NCBI RefSeq assembly: GCF_001542815.1
Contig: NZ_CP006992.1
Location: 2,299,501 to 2,363,500 of the forward strand
Reading direction: 5' to 3'
Origin: Methylobacterium sp. AMS5
GTDB taxonomy: Bacteria > Pseudomonadota > Alphaproteobacteria > Rhizobiales > Beijerinckiaceae
Length of the DNA: 64,000 bases
This document shows, one piece after another, positions 44,965 to 54,856 of the stretch. Each line of letters begins with the position of its first letter. Within the stretch, counting starts at the first letter, position 1. Both the position numbers and the translations under genes were made by a program. Below the pieces are notes generated by a model, which was not told the DNA's origin, did no database searches, and worked only from the letters and a program-made list of their open reading frames with translations.

Positions 44965-46394
44965 TATCCGCGAACCTTCTCGCTGGAACTTCTCGCCCAC
45001 CACGGCTCCGGATCGATAGAGCCGCCGTCTTTCCTGAATTCGACGTACAGGACGGGATCAATCCGATCATCGTCCTTCTGTGACGCAGCCTGCGTCACGT
45101 TCGACGGCGTGCTTGCCGGGGTGCCGTTGCCCTCGCCCATCACGGCCACCGGTTCGCCCGCCAGTACGAACTGGCCGACCTCGACGTTGATCTGATCCAT
45201 CCCCGCGAGCAACAGATAGTAGCCGTCGCCCGCATTGATGATCAAGAGACGCCCGTAGGAGCGAAAGGGTCCGGCGAAGGAAACCCATCCGTCCGCGGGC
45301 GAGGAGACCACCGCCTTCGGCCGCGCCCGCAGCGAGATGCCGCGGGTGGTGCCGCCCTGGCCGTCGGGCTGGTTGAAGCCGCGCAGCAGGGGGCCGCTCA
45401 CCGGCCTGGGCAGATCGCCGCGGGCCTCGGCGAACTTCACCTTGGGCGCGAGCCGCGCCGGATCGCGGGCGCCGGCGGCCGCGAACTTATCCTGGATCGC
45501 CCGCTGCTCGCGTTCGGCGGCGGCGCGGACCTCGTCGGCGGCGCGGCGGGCGCTCGACAGCTCGCCCTCCATCCGGTCCACGAGTTCCTTGAGCGATTTG
45601 GCCTGCGTGCCGAGTTCGGCGCTCTTGCGGCGCTCGGCGGTGAGGCTGGACTCGACCTCCGCCTGCCGGCTGCGGCGGGCGGCGATCAGCGCGTCGAGGC
45701 GCTGGCGCTCGGCGGCCCAGCCCGCGAGATCTTTCTTGAGCGCCTCGCGGTCGGCGGCGATGAGGCCACGCACGCGTACCAGTTCGGTGAGGTCGCCGGC
45801 CAGCGTATCGGCCTCGCCGCGCAACTCCGGCACCACCGCGCCGAGCATCATCGAGGTTCGGATCGCCGCCAGCACATCCTCGGGGCGCACCAGAACGGCG
45901 GGCGGGGGGCGCCGGCCCATGCGCTGGAGCGCGGCCAGGATCTCGGCGATGACTGCGCGGCGCGCCTCCAGCGACTTGCGGATCGCCGCGTCGCTGTCGG
46001 TCAGCGCGCGCATGCGCTCCTCCAGCCGATTCATCCGGTCCTCGGTCGCCTGGGCTTGGCGTCCGGCATCGAGCAGGGCGGTGCTGAGCTTGGTCCGGTC
46101 GGAGCCGATCGCGGCGATCTCGGACTCCAACGCCGCCCGGTTGCCGCTGCTGGCCGCCAGCGCGTCCTCGATCTGCTTGAGGCTCTGGGCGCGGCGGTCC
46201 CGCTCCTCCTGCGTGCGCCGCATCGCCTCCGGGTCGGGCGTCGTCTGCGCGCGCACGGGCAGGGCGAGGCCGCCCGCGAGGCAGGCGAGGGCCGTCAGCA
46301 CCAGCGCGGACTTGGCCGTCAGGATCTTGGCCGCCAGGATCTTGGCCGCCAGGATCGTCGCCGACCGGGAGTGAGCCGTCACCTTGGATCTCAT
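44964..46394 (-). CDS. envC: Murein hydrolase activator EnvC-like (degenerate LytM domain)
   Basis: 476 residues. A signal region (1-50) precedes a long coiled coil (about 55-320, alanine/glutamate/arginine-rich) and a C-terminal LytM fold (about 345-470). The two histidine-containing zinc motifs of active LytM enzymes are not there: IINAGDGYYLLLAGMDQ lacks the first histidine, and no HxH follows. This is the activator pattern, which switches on amidases at division. It overlaps rlmH by four bases and ctpA by one. Confidence 0.92.
   Translation of the reverse strand: MRSKVTAHSRSATILAAKILAAKILTAKSALVLTALACLAGGLALPVRAQTTPDPEAMRRTQEERDRRAQSLKQIEDALAASSGNRAALESEIAAIGSDRTKLSTALLDAGRQAQATEDRMNRLEERMRALTDSDAAIRKSLEARRAVIAEILAALQRMGRRPPPAVLVRPEDVLAAIRTSMMLGAVVPELRGEADTLAGDLTELVRVRGLIAADREALKKDLAGWAAERQRLDALIAARRSRQAEVESSLTAERRKSAELGTQAKSLKELVDRMEGELSSARRAADEVRAAAEREQRAIQDKFAAAGARDPARLAPKVKFAEARGDLPRPVSGPLLRGFNQPDGQGGTTRGISLRARPKAVVSSPADGWVSFAGPFRSYGRLLIINAGDGYYLLLAGMDQINVEVGQFVLAGEPVAVMGEGNGTPASTPSNVTQAASQKDDDRIDPVLYVEFRKDGGSIDPEPWWARSSSEKVRG
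46309..46365 (-). repeat. 15-bp tandem repeat in the envC signal region
   Basis: AGGATCTTGGCCGCC occurs twice exactly (46321-46335 and 46336-46350), with a partial third copy. In protein it gives the repeated KILAA units before the hydrophobic signal core. Confidence 0.7.
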
Positions 46395-46888
46395 GCCTCG
46401 GGATCGCCCCGGTGATAGGGGTGTCCGGCCAGGATGGTCAGCGCCCGGTAGACCTGCTCGAGGGCGAGCACGCGCACCAAGCCGTGCGGCAGTGTCGCCG
46501 CCCCGAAGGCGAGAATATGGTCGGCGCGTCCGCGCACCGTCTCGTGAAGGCCATCCGCACCGCCGATGACGAGGACGAGCGTGCTGCGCCCCGCATCGCG
46601 CCACGCCCCGATCTTGTCCGCGATGCGCTCGCTCGGCCAGTCGGAGCGGCCGCGCTCGTCGCAGGCGATCACCGCCGCGTCGGCCGGCACGAGAGCCAGG
46701 ATCGCCGCCGCCTCCTCGGCGATGCGGTCGGCGCCCCGGCGCGCGCGCGATTCGGGAATCTCGGCGAGGTCGCAGGCGGCGACGCCCAGGCCCTTGCCGA
46801 GCGCGACCGCGCGCTCGCGGTAGCGGGCGGCGAGATCCCGCTCCGGCCCGTTCTTCAGGCGTCCGATGGCGACGACGAGCAGGCGCAA
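46391..46888 (-). CDS. rlmH: 23S rRNA (pseudouridine1915-N3)-methyltransferase
   Basis: 165 residues, a SPOUT-class enzyme that methylates Psi1915 in 23S rRNA. The N-terminus LRLLVVAIGRLKNGPERDL and the C-terminal knot (LVIGGADGLHETVRGRADHI then LPHGLVRVLALEQVYRA) are complete. The start is probably TTG 46888, since MRLLVVAxG is where all homologues begin and there is no ATG or GTG close by. Its stop overlaps the envC ATG. Confidence 0.92.
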   Translation of the reverse strand: MRLLVVAIGRLKNGPERDLAARYRERAVALGKGLGVAACDLAEIPESRARRGADRIAEEAAAILALVPADAAVIACDERGRSDWPSERIADKIGAWRDAGRSTLVLVIGGADGLHETVRGRADHILAFGAATLPHGLVRVLALEQVYRALTILAGHPYHRGDPEA

Positions 46889-47163
46889 GGGGGTTGAACG
46901 ATCCCGGGAGCGAGCGAGGTGTTGGGGCGCGATAGCACGATCACGCCAGGAACGGGGAGCCGATCGCGCGGGAAAACGTCGCCAGCCAGGCAGCCACGGA
47001 CGGCCCGAGCGCCGAGAGGGTGGGGCCATGAGTGCCGGGATGCGACTCCGCCGGGGTGGCGGCACGGCGGCGGCGACCTACCTGCCGCCCTCACGGACGC
47101 CTTCGACCCGGAGCCGGCCTCCCGCCGCGCCTCGATCACCCGGGACCTCACGACAGGATCACG

Positions 47164-48474
47164 ATGCACTCGCCCGCAAGCGCCGCGCCGACGCGCCTCG
47201 ACCGCAAGGCCGTGGGAGCGGTCGTGCTCGGCAACGCCCTCGAATTCTACGATTTCACGATCTACGCCTTCTTCGCCAAGTCGATCGGCGCGACCTTCTT
47301 CCCCTCGGACAGCCCGACCGACAGCCTGCTCGCGTCGCTCGCCCTGTTCGGGATCGGCTACGTGATGCGCCCCGTGGGCGGCGTGCTGATCGGTGCCTTC
47401 GCCGACCGGGCCGGGCGCAAGCCCGCGATGCTCATCACCATCGCGCTGATGGCGGTGGGCATGCTGATGCTGGCGGCCTGTCCCGGCACGGCGGTCCTCG
47501 GCGTCTGGGCACAGGTGATCGTGATTGCCGGGCGGCTGATCCAGGGGCTGGCGCTCGGCGGCGAGGTCGGACCCTCCACCGCCTTCCTGATCGAGGCGGC
47601 CCCGGCGCGGCACCGCGGCTTCGTCGCGAGTTGGCAGATCGCGAGCCAGGGCTGCGCCGCCCTGTTCGCCGGCCTGTTCGCCACCGTGCTGACCCTGGTG
47701 CTCGGCGATGCGGCCATGGCCGATTGGGGCTGGCGGCTGATGTTCGGCCTCGGACTTCTCGTCGTGCCGGTCGGCCTCGTGATCCGCAGCCATCTGCCGG
47801 AGACGGCGGGCGAAGGGCACGATCCCGCCGCCGCCGATTCGACGGGTGCGGTGCTCGGCCGCCTGTTGCGCCAGCACGGCCGGATGCTCGGGCTGACCTT
47901 CCTCGTCATCGCCGCCTCGACCGTCTCGAACGCGGTGGGCACCAACATGCCGGTCTATGCGGGGGCGACGCTCGGGCTCTCGGAGATGGCGGCCAACGCC
48001 GTGCCGATCGCCCTGGGGCTGGCCTCCGTGATCTTTCCGCTCCTCGGCGGATGGCTCGCCGACCGGTTCGGGCGCAAGCCGGTGATGATCTGGCCGCGCG
48101 CGCTGATCCTCGTGCTCGCCGTGCCGGCCTTCCTGTGGATGCTGCACGTGCCGAGCGCGTTCAGCGTCTACGCCGTGACCTTCCTGCTCTCGGCCCTGTC
48201 CTCGATCAACGCGGCGGCGATCATCGTCGCCATCCCCGAAGCCCTGCCGCGGGCGGTGCGCAGTGCCGGGCTGTCGATCGTCTACGCGCTCTCCGTCTCG
48301 ATCTTCGGCGGCAGCACGAACTACGTCGTGAACTGGCTGATCGCCGCGACCGGCGACCGGATGGCGCCGGCCTACTACCTCGCCGCCTTCAGCCTCGTCG
48401 GAACGGTCGCCGCACTGCTGCTGCCGGAGACGCGGGGCCGGGACATCCATGTCGACACGGCCACGCGGAGGTGA
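47164..48474 (+). CDS. MFS transporter, metabolite:H+ symporter (MHS) family
   Basis: 436 residues with twelve membrane helices. The MHS signature is seen: LEFYDFTIYAFFAKSIG in helix 1, DRAGRKPAMLITI after helix 2 and GRLIQGLALGGEVGPSTAFL in helix 4-5. These transporters carry organic acids, osmolytes or similar solutes with protons; the substrate is not predictable. ATG 47164 was chosen; the frame upstream is arginine/proline noise. It is divergent from rlmH and monocistronic. Confidence 0.92.
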   Translation: MHSPASAAPTRLDRKAVGAVVLGNALEFYDFTIYAFFAKSIGATFFPSDSPTDSLLASLALFGIGYVMRPVGGVLIGAFADRAGRKPAMLITIALMAVGMLMLAACPGTAVLGVWAQVIVIAGRLIQGLALGGEVGPSTAFLIEAAPARHRGFVASWQIASQGCAALFAGLFATVLTLVLGDAAMADWGWRLMFGLGLLVVPVGLVIRSHLPETAGEGHDPAAADSTGAVLGRLLRQHGRMLGLTFLVIAASTVSNAVGTNMPVYAGATLGLSEMAANAVPIALGLASVIFPLLGGWLADRFGRKPVMIWPRALILVLAVPAFLWMLHVPSAFSVYAVTFLLSALSSINAAAIIVAIPEALPRAVRSAGLSIVYALSVSIFGGSTNYVVNWLIAATGDRMAPAYYLAAFSLVGTVAALLLPETRGRDIHVDTATRR

Positions 48475-48685
48475 ATTCCGGCGGCGCGGACATCGTCGAC
48501 GGGCAGGCTCTCACGGACCGGAGAGGACCAAATCGAGTCCGGACATCCCGGATGATCGGCGAGAGCACTCTCTCGCCGATCTCGTCGGGCTCGAAGACTG
48601 AGTATTTCGATGCAATGAATTATTAGGAAAAATGAGACCTAGTGCATCTCTGGCATAGGGCGCACGACGACCTGTCAATGGCCCG

Positions 48686-50653
48686 GTGTCCGGTAAGACG
48701 AGAATGAAATTCTTTCACGGCCGCCGAGAGCTTCTGAGCGGTATCGTACCGAGCTATACGGACCCGCAAGCCTGCATTCGCCAACTCGCGGAGTTGCGGA
48801 AGCAGATCCCGTCACTCTATGCGCTTCTCTCCGTCAACGCCTGCGCCCTCGCTTTCACCCATTACCCTTTTGCGCCAGCTTGGCTGACCGTCGGGCTCCC
48901 TGGCGCGATGATCGTCCTGTGTGCGGTACGGGCCGTGCACTGGTGGCATATCCGGCCGCTGGTGCTGTCCGGAGACGAGGCCGTCAAACGGCTGCGCGGC
49001 ACCAGCCTCCTCACCGTCCTGTTCTCGGCCCTCTTCGTCGGCTGGGCGATGAAGCTCAACGCCTTTGGCGGGTCGTTCGAGCAGGGCCACGTCGCGATCT
49101 TCATCGCGATCACCGTCATCGCCTGCATCTTCTGCCTGACGCACCTGCCGGCCGCGGCGCTCCTCGTGACCGTCATCGTCATGGGCAGCTTCCTGATTCA
49201 CTGCTTCACGAGCGGCAACAGCGTCTTCATCGCGATCGCGCTCAACACGGCCTTCGTCACCGTGGTGATGGTGCGCATCCTCATCAACAATTTCCTGGCC
49301 TTCCTCCAACTGGTCGAGTCCAAGGCCGAAGAGCAGCGGCTCGGCGAGGAGAACGAGCGCTTGGCGCATACCGACAGCCTGACCGGGTTGCCCAATCGAC
49401 GCTATTTCTTCCAGCGCCTCGATGCGCTGATCGCCGCCTCGGCCGACGGAAACGCCGCCTTCGCCCTGGCGATCTTCGACCTCGACCGGTTCAAGCCGAT
49501 CAACGACACGTTCGGCCACACCGCCGGAGACCGGGTGCTGGAGGAAACCGGGCGTCGTCTCGGCGCCTTCGCCGCGGACGGCGTGACGGTCGCGCGCCTC
49601 GGCGGCGACGAGTTCGGCGTGCTGATCCACGCGGCCGACTGTACGGCCGACGCGGTCGAGCTTTGCAGTCGCATCGGTGCGGCGCTGCACGCGCCGATTT
49701 CGCTCGGCGAGACCCAGGTCGTGCCGGGATGCTCGGGCGGCTTGGCGCTGTATCCCAGCGCCGGACGGGCCGCGGATGCGCTGTTCGACCGGGCCGACTA
49801 TGCGCTCTACCACTCCAAGGAGCGAAAGCGCGGGACCACGACGCTGTTTTCGCAGGAGCATGAGGACGCGATCCGGGCCGAGCGCGCGGTGGAGACCGCC
49901 CTCCAGAGCGCGGATCTCGCCGCCGAGATGGAGATGCACTACCAGCCGATCCTCGACACGGTGACGGATCGCATCACCACGGTCGAGGCGCTGGCGCGCT
50001 GGACGAGCCCGAAGCTCGGGCGTGTGCCGCCCGACCGCTTCATTGCCGTGGCGGAGCGCTGCGGCATGATCCACTCGGTGACGCTGCTTCTCCTGAGCAA
50101 GGCGCTCGCCGACGCCGCCCGGCTCCCGCCCGAGATCGGCCTGTCGTTCAACCTCTCCTCGCACGACCTTGCCTCTCCCGAGACGGTCATCGCGATCCTC
50201 GCCGCGGTCCGGCAGAGCGGGCTCGATCCCCGGCGAATCACGCTGGAGCTGACGGAAACCGCGCTGATGCGCGACTTCGAGGGGGCGCAGAACGCGATCA
50301 CGCTCCTGCGCGCACTCGGCATCAAGATCGCGCTGGACGATTTCGGAACGGGGTATTCGAGCCTGAACTACGTCCACCGCCTGCCGCTGGATCGGATCAA
50401 GATCGACCGCGGCTTCATGGCCGATGTCGAATCCGACCTGGGGCGCAGCGTCGTGATCACCATCCTCGATCTCTGCCAGAATCTCGGCCTGGACGGCATC
50501 GCCGAGGGGATCGAGACCGCGGAGCAACTGAGTGCGGTGCGCCGTCACGGCTGCCGCTACGTTCAAGGCTACCTGATCGGCATGCCGCAGCCGATGACGG
50601 AACTGCTGGACGACCTCAGGATGACGGCCCCAGCCGAGAAAATTTCGGTTTGA
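48686..50653 (+). CDS. Membrane GGDEF-EAL c-di-GMP enzyme
   Basis: Up to 655 residues. Six hydrophobic segments (about 45-205) form an N-terminal membrane sensor. The GGDEF domain keeps RLGGDEFG (about 310) but lacks the RxxD inhibitory site. The EAL domain keeps VEALARW, NLSSHDL, LTETAL, DDFGTGYSSL, KIDRGF and AEGIE, all the metal and general-base residues, so phosphodiesterase activity is likely and cyclase activity possible. The start is GTG 48686 or ATG 48704. No partner gene is adjacent. Confidence 0.93.
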   Translation: MSGKTRMKFFHGRRELLSGIVPSYTDPQACIRQLAELRKQIPSLYALLSVNACALAFTHYPFAPAWLTVGLPGAMIVLCAVRAVHWWHIRPLVLSGDEAVKRLRGTSLLTVLFSALFVGWAMKLNAFGGSFEQGHVAIFIAITVIACIFCLTHLPAAALLVTVIVMGSFLIHCFTSGNSVFIAIALNTAFVTVVMVRILINNFLAFLQLVESKAEEQRLGEENERLAHTDSLTGLPNRRYFFQRLDALIAASADGNAAFALAIFDLDRFKPINDTFGHTAGDRVLEETGRRLGAFAADGVTVARLGGDEFGVLIHAADCTADAVELCSRIGAALHAPISLGETQVVPGCSGGLALYPSAGRAADALFDRADYALYHSKERKRGTTTLFSQEHEDAIRAERAVETALQSADLAAEMEMHYQPILDTVTDRITTVEALARWTSPKLGRVPPDRFIAVAERCGMIHSVTLLLLSKALADAARLPPEIGLSFNLSSHDLASPETVIAILAAVRQSGLDPRRITLELTETALMRDFEGAQNAITLLRALGIKIALDDFGTGYSSLNYVHRLPLDRIKIDRGFMADVESDLGRSVVITILDLCQNLGLDGIAEGIETAEQLSAVRRHGCRYVQGYLIGMPQPMTELLDDLRMTAPAEKISV

Positions 50654-51167
50654 GAAGCCTCTCCAACTGGGGGTGTTGGTTTCATCACTTTATCTGTGAA
50701 TAAATTGATCATTTCGCTCTATGCGCTTCTGAGGCCAATCTAATGTTGACCAAAAGGGTCGGCGCCTAAAATTTTGCTGCAATTCTCGTGATAATCAATG
50801 TGTTCCACATGATAATATTTGACTAGATCAAAAAATTGCTTTCAGCAGCCTCCGCCTGACCCTCGCATGTCTGTAGAGGGAATTCACCCACTGTAACTAT
50901 CGACCCAGTCCGGACGACCGTAAATTAGATAAAAGTGAATATCGCTGTCTTTTAGAGTTTTATGCAGCAAATATAGACCGTGTCGAATGCAGTATAAATA
51001 CAGAAAATTTACAAAACACTGGTGCTGCCTTGCCGCATCAAATTCTTATCAATACTTTGTTGTAATCTATCAGGACCACGTTGGGGTGATTTGATGACAT
51101 GCAATGGCATAGGGTGCAAGCACCTGATGCCATTGCATGTAAAGCCCAATGCGATAACTTAAATAAC
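50654..51167. other. 514-bp AT-rich gene-free interval
   Basis: Base composition drops sharply compared with both neighbours (long A/T runs between 50700 and 51070). No gene is recognisable on either strand. It contains the strong hairpin at 51097-51140. Confidence 0.55.
51097..51140. repeat. Long near-perfect hairpin
   Basis: The arms ACATGCAATGGCAT and ATGCCATTGCATGT are exact complements of 14 bases, and the intervening AGGGTGCAAGCACCTG folds further (GTGC with GCAC, a two-base loop). About 20 base pairs in total. It lies 27 bases beyond the stop codon of the small gene at 51168, on its downstream side, but no T-run follows. Confidence 0.75.
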
Positions 51168-51506
51168 TCAGATATTCATATTTCTTATATTTATAAAATG
51201 CTCGATATCAATCTTGTCATATGACAGTAAGTGCCCTTCGATTCTGTGTAAATCATCAAAAGAAAATATTGAATGTATTGAGCCAGATGAATTCAAGCTT
51301 TGAATCAATATACTAAGCTTGACTCGCCACTCTTCTGTTGGAAGGCAATATCTCCTGGTCTCTGTTCCTGTCAATTCATCGATGTATCTAAATAGCAAGA
51401 TATTTCCTGCCTCTACATGCTGGCTGAAGCATGCGTCGCCAACATCTTCTGCTGACATGCCTGGCTCGGCAGAAAATAGGGCAAAAGGCTTCCTTCCGCA
51501 TAGCAT
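51168..51506 (-). CDS. Orphan protein of unknown function in AT-rich DNA
   Basis: About 112 residues from ATG 51506 (a TTG lies one codon earlier). Codon use is AT-rich compared with neighbours. The frame is open upstream to 51598 with the plausible coding segment GKIAPHRGIELELMLCGRKP, but without an ATG or GTG, so the N-terminus may be lost or the start unusual. No domain was recognised. Isolated, without operon partners. Confidence 0.5.
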   Translation of the reverse strand: MLCGRKPFALFSAEPGMSAEDVGDACFSQHVEAGNILLFRYIDELTGTETRRYCLPTEEWRVKLSILIQSLNSSGSIHSIFSFDDLHRIEGHLLSYDKIDIEHFINIRNMNI

Positions 51507-51719
51507 CAACTCTAACTCTATGCCGCGGTGGGGGGCAATTTTTCCGGAAGAAATTGAAGACAGGCTTGTTTCCTTTTCTGAGTTCGATGAAGAATCCTAA
51601 GAACGTCCTCAGCATTGCTGGTTCCGTGCGGATCTACTTCCTTGGGCGTCGCTACCAAGTTTGAGTGTCCTCGGTCTCTGCAATAATATATCGCCAAGCA
51701 AAGCGACGTCCGAAGAAAT

Positions 51720-52346
51720 TCACCGAAGCCCGTCCGGCCGGTCTCCGGCGGCCCAGGCGAGCGCCTGCTCCAGGCGGTCGTTGCCCCAGAACAGCTCGCC
51801 GTCCCCGGTGAGGAAGCTCGGCGCGCCGTAGATGCCGCGGGAGCGGGCCTCCTCGCCGGCCACCTTCAGGCGGCCCTTGTTGCCCTCGGAGGCCGCCGCC
51901 TTGAGGATCTGGGTGCCGTCGAGCCCGAGCGCATCGAGGATGCGCCCCACCGCCGCCGGCTCGGCGATGGAGCCGCCCTTGGCAAAGCTCGTCTCGAACA
52001 CCGACTTCGAGAACGGCACCAGCCAGTCCTGGTCGGCGCCGTAGGTCGCCACGCGCACTGCGCTGAGCGAATTCTGCGGAAAAGGGTTCGGGCGCGTGAC
52101 CGGCGGGAGCCCGAGCCGGGCGGCCTCGCGGTCGAGGTCGCGCCACATGTTGCGGCCCTTGGCCGGGTAGAGGTTGAAGGGCGAATTGGTCCACCCCTGC
52201 GTCGCGAAGATCGGCCCGAGCAGGAATGGTCGCCAGCGCAGCTCGACGTCGGCGGCCTTGGCCAGCGCTTCGATGCGCATGGCCGAGAGGTAGGAGTAGG
52301 TCGAGGCGAACTCGTACCAGAATTCCAGGGTCGCTCGCCGCGGCAT
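51720..52346 (-). CDS. DsbA-family 2-hydroxychromene-2-carboxylate isomerase
   Basis: 208 residues with the kappa-GST/DsbA-like fold. The N-terminal segment EFWYEFASTYSYLSAMRIE replaces the DsbA CxxC by serine residues, as in glutathione-dependent HCCA isomerases. The C-terminal GIYGAPSFLTGDGELFWGND is the cis-proline loop and ligand segment. It would isomerise a ring-cleavage product in aromatic degradation, though no pathway genes are near. ATG 52346. Confidence 0.9.
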   Translation of the reverse strand: MPRRATLEFWYEFASTYSYLSAMRIEALAKAADVELRWRPFLLGPIFATQGWTNSPFNLYPAKGRNMWRDLDREAARLGLPPVTRPNPFPQNSLSAVRVATYGADQDWLVPFSKSVFETSFAKGGSIAEPAAVGRILDALGLDGTQILKAAASEGNKGRLKVAGEEARSRGIYGAPSFLTGDGELFWGNDRLEQALAWAAGDRPDGLR

Positions 52347-52520
52347 TCGTCGATTCTCCGGGTCATCTGGTCCGTCCTGCCGGTGACCCTACCACGTCTG
52401 CGATGACGCGCCGGGGCCGGCTGGATCGGAAACGAGGCAACTTGCATCCCGCCCCGCCGGTTGCGCGCCGCGCGCCTCCGCTGTTAATCCGCCTTCACCC
52501 TGTTGCCCGAGCCCAACACC

Positions 52521-53762
52521 ATGTCCGACGCCCCTCCGAACAAATCCGTCAAGAAGGTCGTTCTCGCCTATTCCGGCGGACTCGACACCTCGATCATCCT
52601 CAAGTGGCTTCAGACCACCTATGGCTGCGAGGTCGTGACGTTCACCGCCGATCTCGGCCAGGGCGAGGAGCTGGAGCCGGCGCGCCGCAAGGCGGAGCTT
52701 CTCGGCATCAAGCCGGAAAACATCTTCATCGAAGACCTGCGCGAGGAATTCGTCCGCGACTACGTCTTCCCGATGTTCCGCGCCAACGCGGTCTACGAGG
52801 GGATCTATCTCCTCGGCACGTCGATCGCCCGGCCGCTGATCGCCAAGAAGCAGATCGAGATCGCCGAACGCGTCGGCGCCGACGCGGTGTGCCACGGCGC
52901 CACCGGCAAGGGGAACGACCAGGTCCGGTTCGAACTCGGCTACTACGCGCTCAAGCCCGACGTGACGGTGATCGCGCCGTGGCGCGAGTGGGACCTGCGC
53001 TCGCGCGAGCAGCTCATCGCGTTCGCCGAGCAGCACCAGATCCCGATCGCCAAGGACAAGCGCGGCGAGAGCCCGTTCTCGGTCGATGCCAACCTCCTGC
53101 ACGCCTCCTCCGAGGGCAAGGTCCTGGAGGACCCGGCGGTTGAGGTGCCGGATTATGTCTATTCGCGCACCCTCTCGCCGGAAGAGGCGCCGGACACGCC
53201 CACGATCGTCACCATCGGCTTCGAGCGGGGGGACGCCGTCTCCATCGACGGCGAGGCGCTCTCGCCCGCCACGCTGCTGGCCAAGCTGAACGAGCTTGGC
53301 CGAGCCAACGGCATCGGCCGGCTCGATCTCGTCGAGAACCGCTTCGTCGGCATGAAGAGCCGCGGCATGTACGAGACGCCCGGTGGCACGATCCTGCTGC
53401 CGGCCCACCGCGCCATCGAGTCGATCACGCTGGATCGCGGCGCGGCCCATCTCAAGGATCAGCTGATGCCGCAATACGCGGAGCTGATCTACAACGGCTT
53501 CTGGTTCTCGCCCGAGCGCGAGATGCTGCAGGCGCTGATCGACAAGAGCCAGGAGAAGGTGACCGGCGAGGTGCGGCTCAAGCTCTACAAGGGCGGCGTC
53601 CACGTCATCGGCCGGACCAGCCCGCACTCGCTCTACGATCAGGATCTCGTCACCTTCGAGGAGGGCGCCGTCGCCTACGATCACCGCGACGCGGCCGGCT
53701 TCATCAAGCTCAACGCCCTGCGCCTGCGCACCCTGGCGCAGCGCAAGAAGCGCGAGGGCTGA
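52521..53762 (+). CDS. argG: Argininosuccinate synthase
   Basis: 413 residues. It joins citrulline and aspartate using ATP in arginine synthesis. The P-loop [15 protein letters not shown] and the [15 protein letters not shown] region are intact, and the [20 protein letters not shown]-terminal helix is typical. ATG 52521 starts [20 protein letters not shown]; a start six codons upstream is possible. It is divergent from the isomerase gene. Confidence 0.97.
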   Translation: MSDAPPNKSVKKVVLAYSGGLDTSIILKWLQTTYGCEVVTFTADLGQGEELEPARRKAELLGIKPENIFIEDLREEFVRDYVFPMFRANAVYEGIYLLGTSIARPLIAKKQIEIAERVGADAVCHGATGKGNDQVRFELGYYALKPDVTVIAPWREWDLRSREQLIAFAEQHQIPIAKDKRGESPFSVDANLLHASSEGKVLEDPAVEVPDYVYSRTLSPEEAPDTPTIVTIGFERGDAVSIDGEALSPATLLAKLNELGRANGIGRLDLVENRFVGMKSRGMYETPGGTILLPAHRAIESITLDRGAAHLKDQLMPQYAELIYNGFWFSPEREMLQALIDKSQEKVTGEVRLKLYKGGVHVIGRTSPHSLYDQDLVTFEEGAVAYDHRDAAGFIKLNALRLRTLAQRKKREG

Positions 53763-53774
53763 ACGCCCCGCGTC

Positions 53775-54770
53775 TCAGCGATCCCCCAGGAAGGCGGGAT
53801 CGTTCGAGACGAGGAGCACGCGCAGGTCGGAATCCGGGACGTAGTCGCGGGCTTCCCAGACGAAAGTGGTCGGACCCGTCTTGCGCACGCCCTGCCGGCA
53901 GAAGCTGACCAGGGCGTCCGCGCGGCCCTTGTCCACCGTCAGGGTGAAGCGGCCGATGCGCCCGGCCCAGTTGCGGGCCGTGGTCACGATGTAGGGCACC
54001 TCGAAGGCGCGGGTGTAGCCCTCGGGCTTTGCCGCGGCGAGGCGCCGGATGCCGGCCAAACCGGCCTCGTCGAGGCAGTAGCGCGCACGGAAGTCGCGCG
54101 CCGCGGCGTCCTTGGGCGAGAGGAACTGATTGCCGGTCACGGGCACGTAGCTATGGGAGAGGCGCAGCTCTGCGTCGGCCGGAAAGACCTGCTCCCAGTG
54201 GAACTTGGCCTCGCTGCGCCACTGCGCCCCGGCGTCGAACGTCGCATCGGACAACAGGTCGGCCTTGTGCAGGGCCTGGAGGTCGGCCGGTGAGAGCCGC
54301 TTGAGCGCCGTCTCCAAGTCCTCGCGCCGCAGAGGATTGAGCGGCAGCCCGTGGCGGGTGAGACGCTCGGTGACCTCCTGCGTACCGTGGAAGGCGCGCT
54401 CCTCCAGGGCCGGCTCGATCGTTTGGCCGTCCGCCTTGACCGTGAAGCCGACGAAGTTGGCGCTCCCCCGAACCGGCAGCGAGAGGGCGCTGAACGAGAG
54501 TTCGGCCCCGTCGATGGGCGGGAGCGGGAAGGCGAGGCGCAGGGTGCGCGGCGCCTTCGAGCGGTTGCGGAAGACGTAATCGACGCCAATGCGGTCGATG
54601 GCGATGCGAAGGTCCTCGCTCGCCAGCTCGATCTCGGCATCGCGCACCAGAACGAGGCCGCCCGCGTCGAGGGTGGCCGCGCTGTCGTTCGCCCGGGCGG
54701 GTGAGAACGACGATGCCAGGGCCAGGATGAGCGCGCCCGGCACCGTTCCCGCGATCCATCCCCGCTTCAT
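53775..54770 (-). CDS. DUF4424 family exported protein
   Basis: 331 residues. A signal peptide (about 1-27, ending at SPARAND) is followed by the DUF4424 domain: ASEDLRIAIDRIGVDYVFRN, then DGAELSFSALSLP, and a C-terminal part with two cysteines (ARYCLDE and SFCRQGV). The function is unknown. It converges on argG with only 12 bp between stop codons. Confidence 0.83.
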   Translation of the reverse strand: MKRGWIAGTVPGALILALASSFSPARANDSAATLDAGGLVLVRDAEIELASEDLRIAIDRIGVDYVFRNRSKAPRTLRLAFPLPPIDGAELSFSALSLPVRGSANFVGFTVKADGQTIEPALEERAFHGTQEVTERLTRHGLPLNPLRREDLETALKRLSPADLQALHKADLLSDATFDAGAQWRSEAKFHWEQVFPADAELRLSHSYVPVTGNQFLSPKDAAARDFRARYCLDEAGLAGIRRLAAAKPEGYTRAFEVPYIVTTARNWAGRIGRFTLTVDKGRADALVSFCRQGVRKTGPTTFVWEARDYVPDSDLRVLLVSNDPAFLGDR

Positions 54771-54856
54771 CCGGCCTCTCCCCTTCGGAACCGCTGCACG
54801 GCCCGACCGCTGATAGGCGGCCGGCGCAGCGATTCGCAAAGGGGGAGCGGATGCGC

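Noticed and set aside
46309..46365. Possible CRISPR-like tandem repeats
   Set aside because: Units are 15 bp, contiguous without spacers and in frame with envC.
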